A stretch of 64,000 bases of DNA from Rhodospirillales bacterium (GTDB lineage: Bacteria; Pseudomonadota; Alphaproteobacteria; Rhodospirillales; UBA2165), in the NCBI GenBank assembly GCA_012960465.1, contig DUBF01000148.1:18032-82031 (forward strand), given 5' to 3'. The position numbers and the translations under genes were made by a program. Positions 1-9,837 of the stretch are shown here, in pieces; within the stretch, counting starts at the first letter, position 1; each line of letters begins with the position of its first letter. Below the pieces are notes generated by a model. That model searched no databases. It saw only the letters and a list, made by a program, of their open reading frames with translations, and was not told where the DNA came from.

Positions 1-214
1 GTGGCGAGCTTTTTTAGGAGCTTACCTATTTGGTGGAATTACAATTATACAATTACATGCGCAAGGATTTGGCGTGGAAATTGCCCCTGAATTCCTGTCT
101 ATGCTGCCCTATCTTGCGACGATAGTGGTTCTTGTTCTTATATCACGGGATAGTTCTCGGGCAAAACTTAACGCTCCTGCTTGTCTGGGTAGGAGTTTTC
201 ACGAGGCAGGCTGA
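1..214 (+). CDS. ABC transporter permease, C-terminal fragment (nucleoside/BMP-type system), 5' truncated by window edge
   Basis: Open frame from nt 2 (WRAFLGAYLFGGITIIQLHAQGFGVEIAPEFLSMLPYLATIVVLVLISRDSSRAKLNAPACLGRSFHEAG*), immediately upstream of a BMP binding protein; not in supplied ORF list. Confidence 0.8.
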   Translation, partial: WRAFLGAYLFGGITIIQLHAQGFGVEIAPEFLSMLPYLATIVVLVLISRDSSRAKLNAPACLGRSFHEAG

Positions 215-247
215 TTTTATGGTTCAACATTTTATTGGAGGTAAAAC

Positions 248-1330
248 ATGATTTCAAAAAAAATAATATTGGGGGCGCTTTTGTCAGCTGTCATGGCTGT
301 TGGTGCTACCGTCGGACAAGCAGCAGATAAAAGGACCAAAGTTGGTTTTGTTTATGTTGGTCCTATTGGGGATCATGGCTGGTCCTATCAACATAATGTT
401 GGACGGTTGGCGGTCAACAATGCTTTTGGCGATAAGGTAAAGACGACTTATGTGGAGTCGGTGCCGGAGGGGGCCGACGCTGCGAGGGTCATTACTAAAC
501 TTGCTCGCTCAGGGCATAAGCTTATTTTTACGACGTCGTTTGGTTATATGAACCCGACGTTAAAGGTAGCTAAGCGTTTCCCAAAAGTGAAATTTGAACA
601 TGCAACTGGCTTTAAACGATCTAAAAATCTTGCGACTTATTCAGCGCGTTTTTATGAAGGACGGCACGTTGCAGGTTTGATCGCGGGAAAGATGACAAAG
701 TCGAATGTTATCGGTTACGTTGCCTCTTTTCCAATCCCAGAAGTAATCAGGGGCATTAATGCAACGTTTCTGGCCGCTCGTTCGGTGAACCCAAAAGTAA
801 AAATTAAAATAATTTGGGTGTCTACCTGGTTCGATCCAGGTAAAGAAGCTGATGCAGCTAAGGCCTTAATTGCTCAAGGTGCTGATGTAATTATGCAGCA
901 TACTGATTCTCCTGCACCGCTACAGCAAGCCCAGAAAAATAAAGTGTGGGCGGTCGGCCAGGCATCCAATATGGCTGCTTTTGGTCCTAAGGCCCAGTTG
1001 ACAGCTATTATTGATGACTGGAATGCGTACTACATTCAGCGGACTAAAGCTATGTTGGATGGGACCTGGAAATCCCAAGATGTTTGGGGGGGGTTTAAAT
1101 CAGGTATGGTTAAGATGGCTCCTTATAATAAAGCTATTCCAGCAAATGTAGTGGCAATGGCAGAAAAGGCTAAAGAAGGTATCTTTAACGGTACGGTTCA
1201 TCCATTTACCGGGCCAATTAAGGATCAAAAAGGTAAAATTCGTGTCCCAGCAGGTAAAACTGCTGACGATGGTATGCTTGCAGGTATGAATTTTTATGTT
1301 GAAGGCATCGACGCCACTATGCCCAAATAG
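248..1330 (+). CDS. BMP family ABC transporter substrate-binding protein
   Basis: Signal peptide; VGFVYVGPIGDHGWSYQHN start and overall BMP/Med family pattern. Confidence 0.92.
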   Translation: MISKKIILGALLSAVMAVGATVGQAADKRTKVGFVYVGPIGDHGWSYQHNVGRLAVNNAFGDKVKTTYVESVPEGADAARVITKLARSGHKLIFTTSFGYMNPTLKVAKRFPKVKFEHATGFKRSKNLATYSARFYEGRHVAGLIAGKMTKSNVIGYVASFPIPEVIRGINATFLAARSVNPKVKIKIIWVSTWFDPGKEADAAKALIAQGADVIMQHTDSPAPLQQAQKNKVWAVGQASNMAAFGPKAQLTAIIDDWNAYYIQRTKAMLDGTWKSQDVWGGFKSGMVKMAPYNKAIPANVVAMAEKAKEGIFNGTVHPFTGPIKDQKGKIRVPAGKTADDGMLAGMNFYVEGIDATMPK

Positions 1331-1404
1331 GCGTCTGATTATTCAGATTTAAATTGCAGGATCTGGTCGATATGCCGGGTCCTGCAGTTTGATTAAAAGG
1401 TGAT

Positions 1405-2712
1405 ATGTCGATGAACACTGACGTAGGCTCCTCGCTTGCGCTTAAGGGGCGAATTTTAACTTTTAATGATTCGCCCCATAATTATGACTATTGGGAATCT
1501 GGTTGTGTCTTAATTGAAGGTGGTTTTATCACTTCAGTTGGTGATGCGAGCTTAGTCGAAGTTCCAAATGATGTCCGTATCATCGATCATGGTGAAGATC
1601 TTATTTTGCCAGGCTTTGTTGACGGTCATGTGCATTACCCACAAATGAATGTTATTGCATCGTTTGGTGCAAAACTAATTGATTGGCTTAATACCTTCAC
1701 ATTTCCCGAGGAAGCTAAATTCTCGGATAAATCTTATGCGTCTGCTGCAGCAAAGTTTTTTTTAAGTGAAGCGCTCAGAAACGGGTATACCACCAGCGCA
1801 GTATTTTGCACTGTCCACCCTCAGTCGGTTGAAGCGTTTTTCACTGAAGCGGAAAGACTGGGTCTTCGTATGATTGCCGGTAAAGTCCTAATGGATCGCC
1901 ATGCTCCGAAAAGTTTGCTGGATACTGCTCAAACATCTTATGATCAATCCAAGGAATTAATTGACAAATGGCATAACAAGAATAGGGCACTTTATGCGAT
2001 TACGCCACGATTTGCACCGACGTCAACACCTGAGCAACTTGAAGTTTCTGGCGCACTTTACAGAGAAAGCGAAGGCGTCTATGTACAGTCACATGTTTCT
2101 GAAAATGTTGATGAAATCTCTTGGGTTGCAGAGCTTTTCCCGCAAGCTACTTCCTATTTAGACGTTTATAATGGATTTGACTTATTGGGTCCGCGTACAC
2201 TTTATGGGCATGGAGTACATTTTTCTGACGCCGATATTGAAATGGTGAAGGATACGGATACATCAATTATCCACTGTCCAACATCAAATCTTTTTTTGGG
2301 TAGTGGCTTGTTTGAATTTCAGAAATTTAAAGATGTTGGCGCTCGGGTCGCATTAGGTACGGATGTCGGCGGAGGCACTTCACTGTCGCCATTTGCGACA
2401 ATGAAGGCGGCCTACGAAATAGCTCAATTTCGCAACTATTCCTTAACACCGTTTGAGGCATTTTATCTGCTGACACTTGGCGGTGCAGAAGCGTTACATC
2501 TTGGGGATAAAATTGGTCGTATTGCGCCAGGATACGAGGCTGATTTAACTGTTGTTAATTTGACGTCCACTGAAATTATAAGTAACCGTATGAAACAATC
2601 TAATGAATTAGCTGAAATATTATTTTCGCAAATTATCATGGCCGATGACCGGGCTATTCGGACTACCTACGCTAACGGCAAGCAAGTTTACAAGAGTGAC
2701 GAGGAAGCATAA
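1405..2712 (+). CDS. guaD: Guanine deaminase
   Basis: Amidohydrolase motif PGFVDGHVHYPQ; GuaD-like SHVSE and GTDVGGGTS motifs. Confidence 0.9.
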   Translation: MSMNTDVGSSLALKGRILTFNDSPHNYDYWESGCVLIEGGFITSVGDASLVEVPNDVRIIDHGEDLILPGFVDGHVHYPQMNVIASFGAKLIDWLNTFTFPEEAKFSDKSYASAAAKFFLSEALRNGYTTSAVFCTVHPQSVEAFFTEAERLGLRMIAGKVLMDRHAPKSLLDTAQTSYDQSKELIDKWHNKNRALYAITPRFAPTSTPEQLEVSGALYRESEGVYVQSHVSENVDEISWVAELFPQATSYLDVYNGFDLLGPRTLYGHGVHFSDADIEMVKDTDTSIIHCPTSNLFLGSGLFEFQKFKDVGARVALGTDVGGGTSLSPFATMKAAYEIAQFRNYSLTPFEAFYLLTLGGAEALHLGDKIGRIAPGYEADLTVVNLTSTEIISNRMKQSNELAEILFSQIIMADDRAIRTTYANGKQVYKSDEEA

Positions 2713-2964
2713 TGCTTGAACCAGTGGGCTACTTTTTATGGAGGGACAGTATGCTTGTTTCAATTTATTTATATTAGATTTTCTGAATATAATGTTTAAG
2801 TGATTGACGAACAAATTGTTTATTTTATAAAATTTTATTACAATTTTGTATATAGTATTTTGAGGCTTTTTGTCATAACATTATTTGGTTTGATAAATTG
2901 TTTAATTAATAAGACAGGCATCATTTTGTGTTATTTTTAATGATATTTTAACAGGAGGTATAGA

Positions 2965-4341
2965 ATGGCGGACCAATCATCAAAGGCGGATTTACAAAAT
3001 CCGGATTATACACCACCACTCAGTCAGGCCATCCCATTAGGCATCCAACATGTACTGGCGATGTTTGCTGGTAACGTGACAGTGCCGCTTTTAATTGCGT
3101 TTGCTGCGGGTGGCCCTCAGCTCATTTCTCCATTGGTGCAAATAGCGCTTGTGGCTGCTGGTGTGGCAACCCTTATTCAGACTATAGGAATAGGCCCAAT
3201 TGGAGCTCGTCTTCCTGTTGTTCAAGGAACTAGTTTTGCTTATGTCGGTATTTTGATTGGTGCTTTAAAAAGTGGAGCAACATTGGCAGCTGTTTTTGGC
3301 GCTTCTTTGATAGGTGGTTTATTCCAGATGATTTTGGGATTTTTCATTCCCCAGATACGTAAATATATTCCACCTTTAGTTTCGGGAGTTGTGGTGTTGA
3401 CCATTGGGTTTACCCTACTTCCTGTCGGTATAAAATACTCTGCTGGTTGCGGAGCATTTCCTAACCCAGCATCATGGTGTCAAGGCGGATTTGGGAGCCT
3501 TTCGAATTGGGGAATGGCTTTATTTGTCATCATAGTAACGCTCCTTATGCGTACTCAAATGAAAGGAATTTGGTCTGCTGCTTCCATATTTTTTGGTTTG
3601 GTAGTGGGCTACGTTGTAGCTATTCCATTTGGAATGGTTAATGCTGGGAAAATCGCCGCAATAGGAAAGGCCGATTGGTTTGGAATGCCGGGTCAATATT
3701 TATTTACCCTAGATTTTACAAGTCCGGCTGCCATTAGTTTGATTGGCCTGATGATTATTATGGCATTTATCACTACAATTGAAACCGTTGGTGATATTTC
3801 AGGAATCACAATGGGTGGTGCAGACCGAGAGCCGACAGACGCTGAACTTAAAGGTGGTATAATGGCTGATGGTCTAGGGTCTGCTGTTGTCTCATTGTTT
3901 GGTGGCCTACCTAATACATCTTATAGTCAAAACGTCGGTTTGGTTTCATATACCAAAGTGATGAGCCGCCATGTGGTTACTATTGGTGCTATATTCTTAA
4001 TATTGGCCGGTCTGGTGCCAAAATTAGGCGCTTTAGTTGCTGCTATGCCATCCCCAGTTCTTGGTGGTGCATCTGTTGTCATGTTTGGAATGATTGCGGC
4101 GGCGGGGATGAAGCTTGTAGGGCAGTCAGGTTTTAGTGCTAAAAACATGGTTATAGTGGCAATCTCTCTCGGCCTTGGACTGGGTATTTGGCAAGTCAAT
4201 CAACTTGCTGGTTTGGCGAAGTATGGCCCTATTCCTTCTGCAAATTTTGCAGATTGGACGATACCATTATTAGTATCAGGTATCGTAGTTTCAGGATTAA
4301 CAGCTGCTATACTAAATTTAGTCATGCCGGATGATGATTAA
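2965..4341 (+). CDS. NCS2 family nucleobase:cation symporter (uracil/xanthine/urate permease)
   Basis: IPLGIQHVLAMFAGNVTVPLLIA and TTIETVGDISG motifs of the NCS2 family, many TM segments. Confidence 0.92.
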   Translation: MADQSSKADLQNPDYTPPLSQAIPLGIQHVLAMFAGNVTVPLLIAFAAGGPQLISPLVQIALVAAGVATLIQTIGIGPIGARLPVVQGTSFAYVGILIGALKSGATLAAVFGASLIGGLFQMILGFFIPQIRKYIPPLVSGVVVLTIGFTLLPVGIKYSAGCGAFPNPASWCQGGFGSLSNWGMALFVIIVTLLMRTQMKGIWSAASIFFGLVVGYVVAIPFGMVNAGKIAAIGKADWFGMPGQYLFTLDFTSPAAISLIGLMIIMAFITTIETVGDISGITMGGADREPTDAELKGGIMADGLGSAVVSLFGGLPNTSYSQNVGLVSYTKVMSRHVVTIGAIFLILAGLVPKLGALVAAMPSPVLGGASVVMFGMIAAAGMKLVGQSGFSAKNMVIVAISLGLGLGIWQVNQLAGLAKYGPIPSANFADWTIPLLVSGIVVSGLTAAILNLVMPDDD

Positions 4342-4373
4342 TATTCGTAAATAAACTTAAATATTAGGTGATG

Positions 4374-4412
4374 AAAACCCCCAGTCACAATATTTGGCTG
4401 AGGGTTTTTTTT
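4374..4412. terminator. Hairpin terminator between convergent NCS2 permease and ubiX-like genes
   Basis: aaaacccccagtcacaatatttggctgagggtttttttt: interrupted inverted repeat (AAAACCC/GGGTTTT plus CAGTC/GGCTG with one G-T pair) followed by a T run. Confidence 0.7.
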
Positions 4413-4432
4413 AAAGCAGTGATCGGCTCAAT

Positions 4433-5011
4433 TTATCTTTGTGGCTGCTTCATTTTACCATCCCACCGTGGTACGGTATCAACCGTAATATTGAACTGAT
4501 CAAGTACACGCATAACGATGTGGTCTACCATGGCCTCTATCTTTTTAGGATGATTATAAAAAGCCATCATCGGTGGCGCGATGCTAACGCCCATGCGCGC
4601 GAGTTTCAGCATGTTTTCCAGATGAATTTGATTGAGTGGTGTTTCACGAGCCACTAATACCAGCTTTCGCTGTTCTTTGATGATTACATCTGCGGCACGG
4701 TGGATCAGATGGGTGCCCTGTCCACTTGAGATAGAGGCAAGGCTTGCCATTGAACACGGAATTACAACCATACCTTCTGTGCGGAATGAGCCTGAAGAAA
4801 CGGCAGCTCCCATATCTCCAGGACCATAATAGACATCAGCCATTGCTGTAACTTGGTCGTAGGTATAACTGGTCTCATGTTCGAGTGTCTGTTGCCCCCA
4901 CTTGCTGATAATTAAATGTGTTTCAACGTTGGTTCCATTCAATATTTCCAGTAGTCGAACGCCTAGAATTGAACCTGTTGATCCGGTTATACCAATAATA
5001 ATTTTTTTCAT
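4433..5011 (-). CDS. UbiX family flavin prenyltransferase
   Basis: MKKIIIGITGSTGSILGVRLLEIL and VARETPLNQIHLENMLKLARMG motifs; start trimmed from ORF start 5086 to the conserved Met at 5011. Confidence 0.87.
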   Translation of the reverse strand: MKKIIIGITGSTGSILGVRLLEILNGTNVETHLIISKWGQQTLEHETSYTYDQVTAMADVYYGPGDMGAAVSSGSFRTEGMVVIPCSMASLASISSGQGTHLIHRAADVIIKEQRKLVLVARETPLNQIHLENMLKLARMGVSIAPPMMAFYNHPKKIEAMVDHIVMRVLDQFNITVDTVPRWDGKMKQPQR

Positions 5012-5027
5012 AAAAATACCATAAATT

Positions 5028-6011
5028 TTAAACTCTTGCGCCTTTTCCTCCGGCACTCGGTTTGGTTGTGGTTTTGGATCCCTCAAAATTCATGCCGAAT
5101 TTTTCCGGAGGGTTGGGACCCCACAAATAGAAACCAACATCCATAGGCCAATCTCTCGGTGTCCAGGCTGCGTCATCGGCGATGTAATCCATATCTGCAA
5201 AATATTCACATAGACCTTCATGTGGGTCGCGTATATACCAAAAGAAGTTGGATCCCAAGGCATGACGGCCTAGTCCCCAGCCATTACGGTAGCCTTTCTC
5301 AAGCATTCCTTGACCACCAAGGCCTACATGGTCAATGTTATCAACCTCAAAGCTTGCATGATGAAAACCGGTTCTATCAGTTTGAAGGAAGCCAACGGTA
5401 TGGTGGTCGCTTCCACCAGGTGGTCGTAAAAAGGCAATTAAACCTTCACTGGAGTCTGTTAATATTAGGCCCATTACATTTGTATAAAAGGCTATTTTTT
5501 TTTCAAGGCTTGTCGTAAATTCCACCATGTGACCAAGCCTATGTGGTTCAGGCTTTGTCTCATATGAAATACTGCCCTTTTTATTTACACGGTCATAATG
5601 ACCTGGACCATTCGCCTGAAAGGCTTCGTGAGGGATTGAGGGTGTTAAACCACCCTTGGAAGGAGCGGGATCGCTGATATTAACGTTATAAATATCCCCT
5701 TCAAAATCCTCAAACCAGATGCCGTCGTATGGCACATCTTTTGGGCAGTCTATTTCTTTGGCAAGATTACTTTTATCAATATTACTCTTAATAGTTATCA
5801 ATCCTTCTTCATCAGCACCGTAAGAGAGGTGATGAAGTTTGCGCTCAGAACCCTCGGTTAAAACAATTTGATCTTGTTCGCGACCAACACAACGCATGAT
5901 TGCCCGGTTTTCAATTTCTTCACCGATCAGTCCAAAATCTTCATAGAATTTTTGCTGTACCGGAACATCTGGAATAATGAGGCCCATATGATGAAAATGT
6001 TTTACACTCAT
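5028..6011 (-). CDS. VOC family protein, extradiol (catechol 2,3-dioxygenase-like) ring-cleavage dioxygenase
   Basis: Two VOC halves; LGHMVEFTTSLEKKIAFYTNVMGL, FHHASFEV and HEGLCEYFADMD patterns. Confidence 0.8.
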   Translation of the reverse strand: MSVKHFHHMGLIIPDVPVQQKFYEDFGLIGEEIENRAIMRCVGREQDQIVLTEGSERKLHHLSYGADEEGLITIKSNIDKSNLAKEIDCPKDVPYDGIWFEDFEGDIYNVNISDPAPSKGGLTPSIPHEAFQANGPGHYDRVNKKGSISYETKPEPHRLGHMVEFTTSLEKKIAFYTNVMGLILTDSSEGLIAFLRPPGGSDHHTVGFLQTDRTGFHHASFEVDNIDHVGLGGQGMLEKGYRNGWGLGRHALGSNFFWYIRDPHEGLCEYFADMDYIADDAAWTPRDWPMDVGFYLWGPNPPEKFGMNFEGSKTTTKPSAGGKGARV

Positions 6012-6299
6012 TCTAATTCTGTCCTCGCATTATAGTTCAATTTAAATCAAGACGATCAGCAACATTACGAATTTCTGAAAGTAGCGGATTTCTGTGTTTG
6101 CTGACAATCCCTTTATTTTTTATCACTTTTCCTAAGTTAACTAAATAATTTTTATAAAATATGGCTGAGTCGATTATTTTATATGACCTGAATAGATAAT
6201 GTGCAAAATTTATCGTCTCTCAGAAATAAGTTAATTTAAGGGAGACCTATTTTTGTATTAAGCGGCCTAATACAGATTGACTTTCTTACGACATACGTT

Positions 6300-6428
6300 T
6301 AACGATAGGTGAGATGGTTTACTTCAATATCAAGTGAAAAAAGGGAATAAGGTTCACTAGTTTACGAGAAAGTAATTCCTTAGCTGCCCCCGCAACTGTG
6401 AGCATTTCGCGAGCCAGACACTGCCATC
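6300..6428 (+). promoter_or_regulatory. Cobalamin riboswitch (compact form) upstream of cbtB
   Basis: Core ...aaagggaataaggttcac...tagctgcccccgcaactgtgagc...gagccagacactgcc (B12-box-like) directly before cbtBA. Confidence 0.85.
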
Positions 6429-6450
6429 ACAAATGAACACGGAGGGTGAT

Positions 6451-6636
6451 ATGAGTGAAACGAAAACTTTACAGAAAACCGCTAAAATAAATACTTTATC
6501 CGATAGATTGGTAGTGGCTTTATTGGGCGGCTTAATGGGTACATTTATTTTGCTAGGTGTTGGCTTCGCCAGTGCGAACCTGATCCACAATGCTACACAT
6601 GATGCCCGGCATGTTAATTCCTTTCCCTGTCATTAG
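6451..6636 (+). CDS. cbtB: CbtB family protein (predicted cobalt transporter subunit)
   Basis: Single-TM small protein with His-rich C-terminus (HNATHDARHVNSFPCH), riboswitch upstream, cbtA downstream; start trimmed to MSETKT. Confidence 0.88.
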   Translation: MSETKTLQKTAKINTLSDRLVVALLGGLMGTFILLGVGFASANLIHNATHDARHVNSFPCH

Positions 6637-6645
6637 GTCAAACTA

Positions 6646-7527
6646 ATGTTGCAACGTTTACTCCTTACGGGGCTATTGTCCGGGGCTATTGCTGGTATCG
6701 TACTGACAATAGCACATTTGACTTTAGTGCAACCGCTTATTGTAAAAGCTGAAATTTTTGAAAAGAGTTTGAATGCGCCTGCGGTGAACGTTAGGCATGT
6801 TCACCAGGCGGGGTTCGCTCATATTCATGAGGGTGGAAACGTTCCGCATCTTCATAAAAAAAATTTCCATATCCATGCTGAAGGCACCGCACATGTTCAT
6901 CCGAATACGAAAAAGGGACACACTCACGCGGAGCAAATAAAGACGGTTAAACAGGACCATGGTGTGCATTCGCATATTGAAAATGTGTGGTCGCCTCAAG
7001 ATGGCATTGAACGCTCGTTATACACGTTGGCTGCAAATATTTTAACGGCCATTGCTTTTGGTCTGTTGTTAGTATCTGGTTATACCGTGTACGGTGGTTC
7101 GGTGACGCTCCTTCAAGGTTTTTTCTGGGGTGTTGCTGGTTTTTCTTGCTTCACATTTTTGCCAGGATTAGGGCTACCCCCTGAATTGCCAGCTTCAGTT
7201 TCTGGCGATTTATTAGCTCGTCAAATTTGGTGGCTCGGAACGGCTGCATTGAGTGTTGCTGGCCTGTCATTTCTCGTTTTTGGTTACTCAAATGCCTGGC
7301 GGGCAGTTGGCCTTCTTTTATTAATCATTCCACACGCCATAGGAGCGCCCCACCCAGTCGCAGGTGCAGTTGGGGCCTCCCCACCTGAATTAGCGGCGCA
7401 TTTTGTTATGGTCTCCTTATTTGCATCAGCTATCATGTGGTCAGTTTTAGGTGTTGCGGCGGCTTTTTTGTTTGATAGATTTTTGGTTGAGGATCCAACA
7501 AGCTATTCAAGGACTTCTGCAAATTAA
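6646..7527 (+). CDS. cbtA: CbtA family protein (predicted cobalt transporter)
   Basis: CbtA-like TM topology and GAPHPVAG motif; long His-rich loop; adjacent to cbtB. Confidence 0.88.
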   Translation: MLQRLLLTGLLSGAIAGIVLTIAHLTLVQPLIVKAEIFEKSLNAPAVNVRHVHQAGFAHIHEGGNVPHLHKKNFHIHAEGTAHVHPNTKKGHTHAEQIKTVKQDHGVHSHIENVWSPQDGIERSLYTLAANILTAIAFGLLLVSGYTVYGGSVTLLQGFFWGVAGFSCFTFLPGLGLPPELPASVSGDLLARQIWWLGTAALSVAGLSFLVFGYSNAWRAVGLLLLIIPHAIGAPHPVAGAVGASPPELAAHFVMVSLFASAIMWSVLGVAAAFLFDRFLVEDPTSYSRTSAN

Positions 7528-7809
7528 CAGTTAGAAATTAGATGAAATCAAAAAACTAGAGGATTTTATCAAGTTTGTGACAGACACTGAACCTATGTTA
7601 AGGCAGAGGCTTTTAAGATACATATCTGGCGTTTTGATACCCAAAAAAACATGTACACCGGCGCAGATGACTAAAGAATGTGCTTGTGCTTATACCAGGC
7701 TGCGATATAGGTCTGTTTTTAGCTCAATCAACAGGATCATTACTGACACATCCCCTTTATGAGAGATTAATTTGATTGTGATTTTGTCACCTAAGAAACT
7801 CTAAAATAA

Positions 7810-8832
7810 TTAACTTTTTTTTGTTACAGTAGCTTCCTCGAAGGTCGCCATACCATTATGGCAGGCAACTGCGCTACGCAAAATTCCGACAGCTAAAGCT
7901 GCTCCTGACCCCTCACCAAGCCGCATACCGAAATCAAACAATGGTATTTTATTAATTTTTTCAAGGAGATGTCGATGGCCGGGCTCGGCTGAGACATGTG
8001 CTACCATACAATGATCTAATGCATAAGCATCTAATGAATGTAATGTGGCGGCCGCGGCACAAGTAACATACCCATCTAACAAAACAGGTATTCGCGAAAG
8101 GCGTGCAGCTATAATAGCACCGCATATTGCGGCCATTTCGCGGCCACCCAGGCAACGCAATATTTCAAGGCCATCTACTAGAACGGCCTTATGCAGTATA
8201 ACGCTTTCTCTTACGATTCTTATTTTATTATCGAGCTCTTTACCTTCTATGCCAGTACCAGGTCCGACCCAATCAGCAGCTTCGCCGCCATAAAGTGCAT
8301 GGCAAATTGCTGCTGAGGCAGTTGTATTACCTATACCCATTTCTCCGATACATAGAACATCTACTCCCACATCTGGACCGGACATTCCAAAAGCTACAGC
8401 TTCGGCGCAATCTCCATCATCCATCGCCGGTTCTCGAGAGAAGTCACGGGTTGGGATTTCAAGAGCTGCTTCCATCACCTTGAGCTCGATATCAAAAACT
8501 TTACAAATTTGATTTATGGCAGCTCCCCCATTTTGGAAATTTGATATCATTTGTTGATTTACTTCTGGTGGAAAAGCAGAAACATTTTGTGACGTTATAC
8601 CATGCGAGCCGGCAAAAATAATGGTTCTTGGTAAATTAATTTGTGCGGGATGTTTACCTTGCCATCCAGCCAACCATTCAGCTATTTCTTCTAGTCGCCC
8701 CAGGGAGCCTTTTGGTTTGGTGAGTTGAGGTTCTCGTAATCGGGCTGCTGCCATGGCTTCCTCATCTGGTCCCGGGAAACTTTGAGTTAATTCTCTAATT
8801 GCATCTAACGTTGTGACAGGGTTTTTTTCCAT
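7810..8832 (-). CDS. cobT: Nicotinate-nucleotide--dimethylbenzimidazole phosphoribosyltransferase
   Basis: KPKGSLGRLEEIA, FAGSHGI and GEMGIGNTTASAA motifs. Confidence 0.95.
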   Translation of the reverse strand: MEKNPVTTLDAIRELTQSFPGPDEEAMAAARLREPQLTKPKGSLGRLEEIAEWLAGWQGKHPAQINLPRTIIFAGSHGITSQNVSAFPPEVNQQMISNFQNGGAAINQICKVFDIELKVMEAALEIPTRDFSREPAMDDGDCAEAVAFGMSGPDVGVDVLCIGEMGIGNTTASAAICHALYGGEAADWVGPGTGIEGKELDNKIRIVRESVILHKAVLVDGLEILRCLGGREMAAICGAIIAARLSRIPVLLDGYVTCAAAATLHSLDAYALDHCMVAHVSAEPGHRHLLEKINKIPLFDFGMRLGEGSGAALAVGILRSAVACHNGMATFEEATVTKKS

Positions 8833-8943
8833 TACGTATTTCCGTCGTATTTAGAAATTGTTTGAGTATATTAAACTAGAATCATAACGTGTCATATAAC
8901 GCGGATAGGATGTGCGAAAGCAATTTTTTTTAAGGGGCTTACT

Positions 8944-9837
8944 TTGGCTAAAAAAAAAGAAAATACTGATAATCAAGATGATCGTGATGTAAGTGTATCG
9001 CAAGAAAAAATTCTTGACGAAGAATTAGCAGATAATTCTGATTTAATAGGGCGAATAAAATATAACGTAAACAAACAGGGCTGGTTTTCGGATCTAAAAA
9101 TCTGTTTTTGCGTATTAACACGACTGCCTGTGTACATAGGTATCTCGCCCGAAGATTTCTCTATTTCTAACGCATCTAGGTTTTTCCCTATTGTTGGGGC
9201 TTTTATCGGTTTATTAGCATCTGTAGTTTTATGGATTGGCAGTTGGTTTGGGTTTTCACCGAATCTGCTGGCATTATTTGCTTTACTTACAATCACGCTT
9301 GTAACTGGAGCACTGCATGAGGATGGATTGGCGGATACGTTTGATGGTCTTGGTGGTGGGATAACGCGAGATCAGAAACTAAAAATTATGCGCGATAGTC
9401 AAATAGGAAGCTATGGTGTAATGGCCTTGCTTTTTAGTTTTGGTTTACGCTGGGCTGCATATGCCGAAATAACTGAACTAGGGTTTAGTATTATATTGTC
9501 TGCGTTAATTGCTACTGCAGCTGGTTCGCGTGCGGCTTTACCAGTCATTATGCATTTAATTCCGGTTGCTCGTGAGGATGGTTTGAGTGCTAGTGCTGGC
9601 AAGCCGAGCCTTGATCGTGCCATTACAGCTTTATTAATTGGTATAGGTTGTCTGCTGTTTTTATTAGGCTTTAGAGTTAGTATCGTCGCTTTGGGTATGT
9701 CCATCTTGGTTGCTAGCCTTTTCGTCTATTTTGTAGCAACCCGCATAGGAGGTCAAACTGGCGATGTTTTAGGTGCAGCTCAACAGATAACCGAGATAAC
9801 AATATTATTGGCAATTATTATGGTAGGTATGGAATGA
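8944..9837 (+). CDS. cobS: Adenosylcobinamide-GDP ribazoletransferase (cobalamin synthase), with about 50-aa charged N-terminal extension
   Basis: GALHEDGLADTFDGLGGG and QIGSYGVMAL motifs; TTG start. Confidence 0.93.
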   Translation: MAKKKENTDNQDDRDVSVSQEKILDEELADNSDLIGRIKYNVNKQGWFSDLKICFCVLTRLPVYIGISPEDFSISNASRFFPIVGAFIGLLASVVLWIGSWFGFSPNLLALFALLTITLVTGALHEDGLADTFDGLGGGITRDQKLKIMRDSQIGSYGVMALLFSFGLRWAAYAEITELGFSIILSALIATAAGSRAALPVIMHLIPVAREDGLSASAGKPSLDRAITALLIGIGCLLFLLGFRVSIVALGMSILVASLFVYFVATRIGGQTGDVLGAAQQITEITILLAIIMVGME

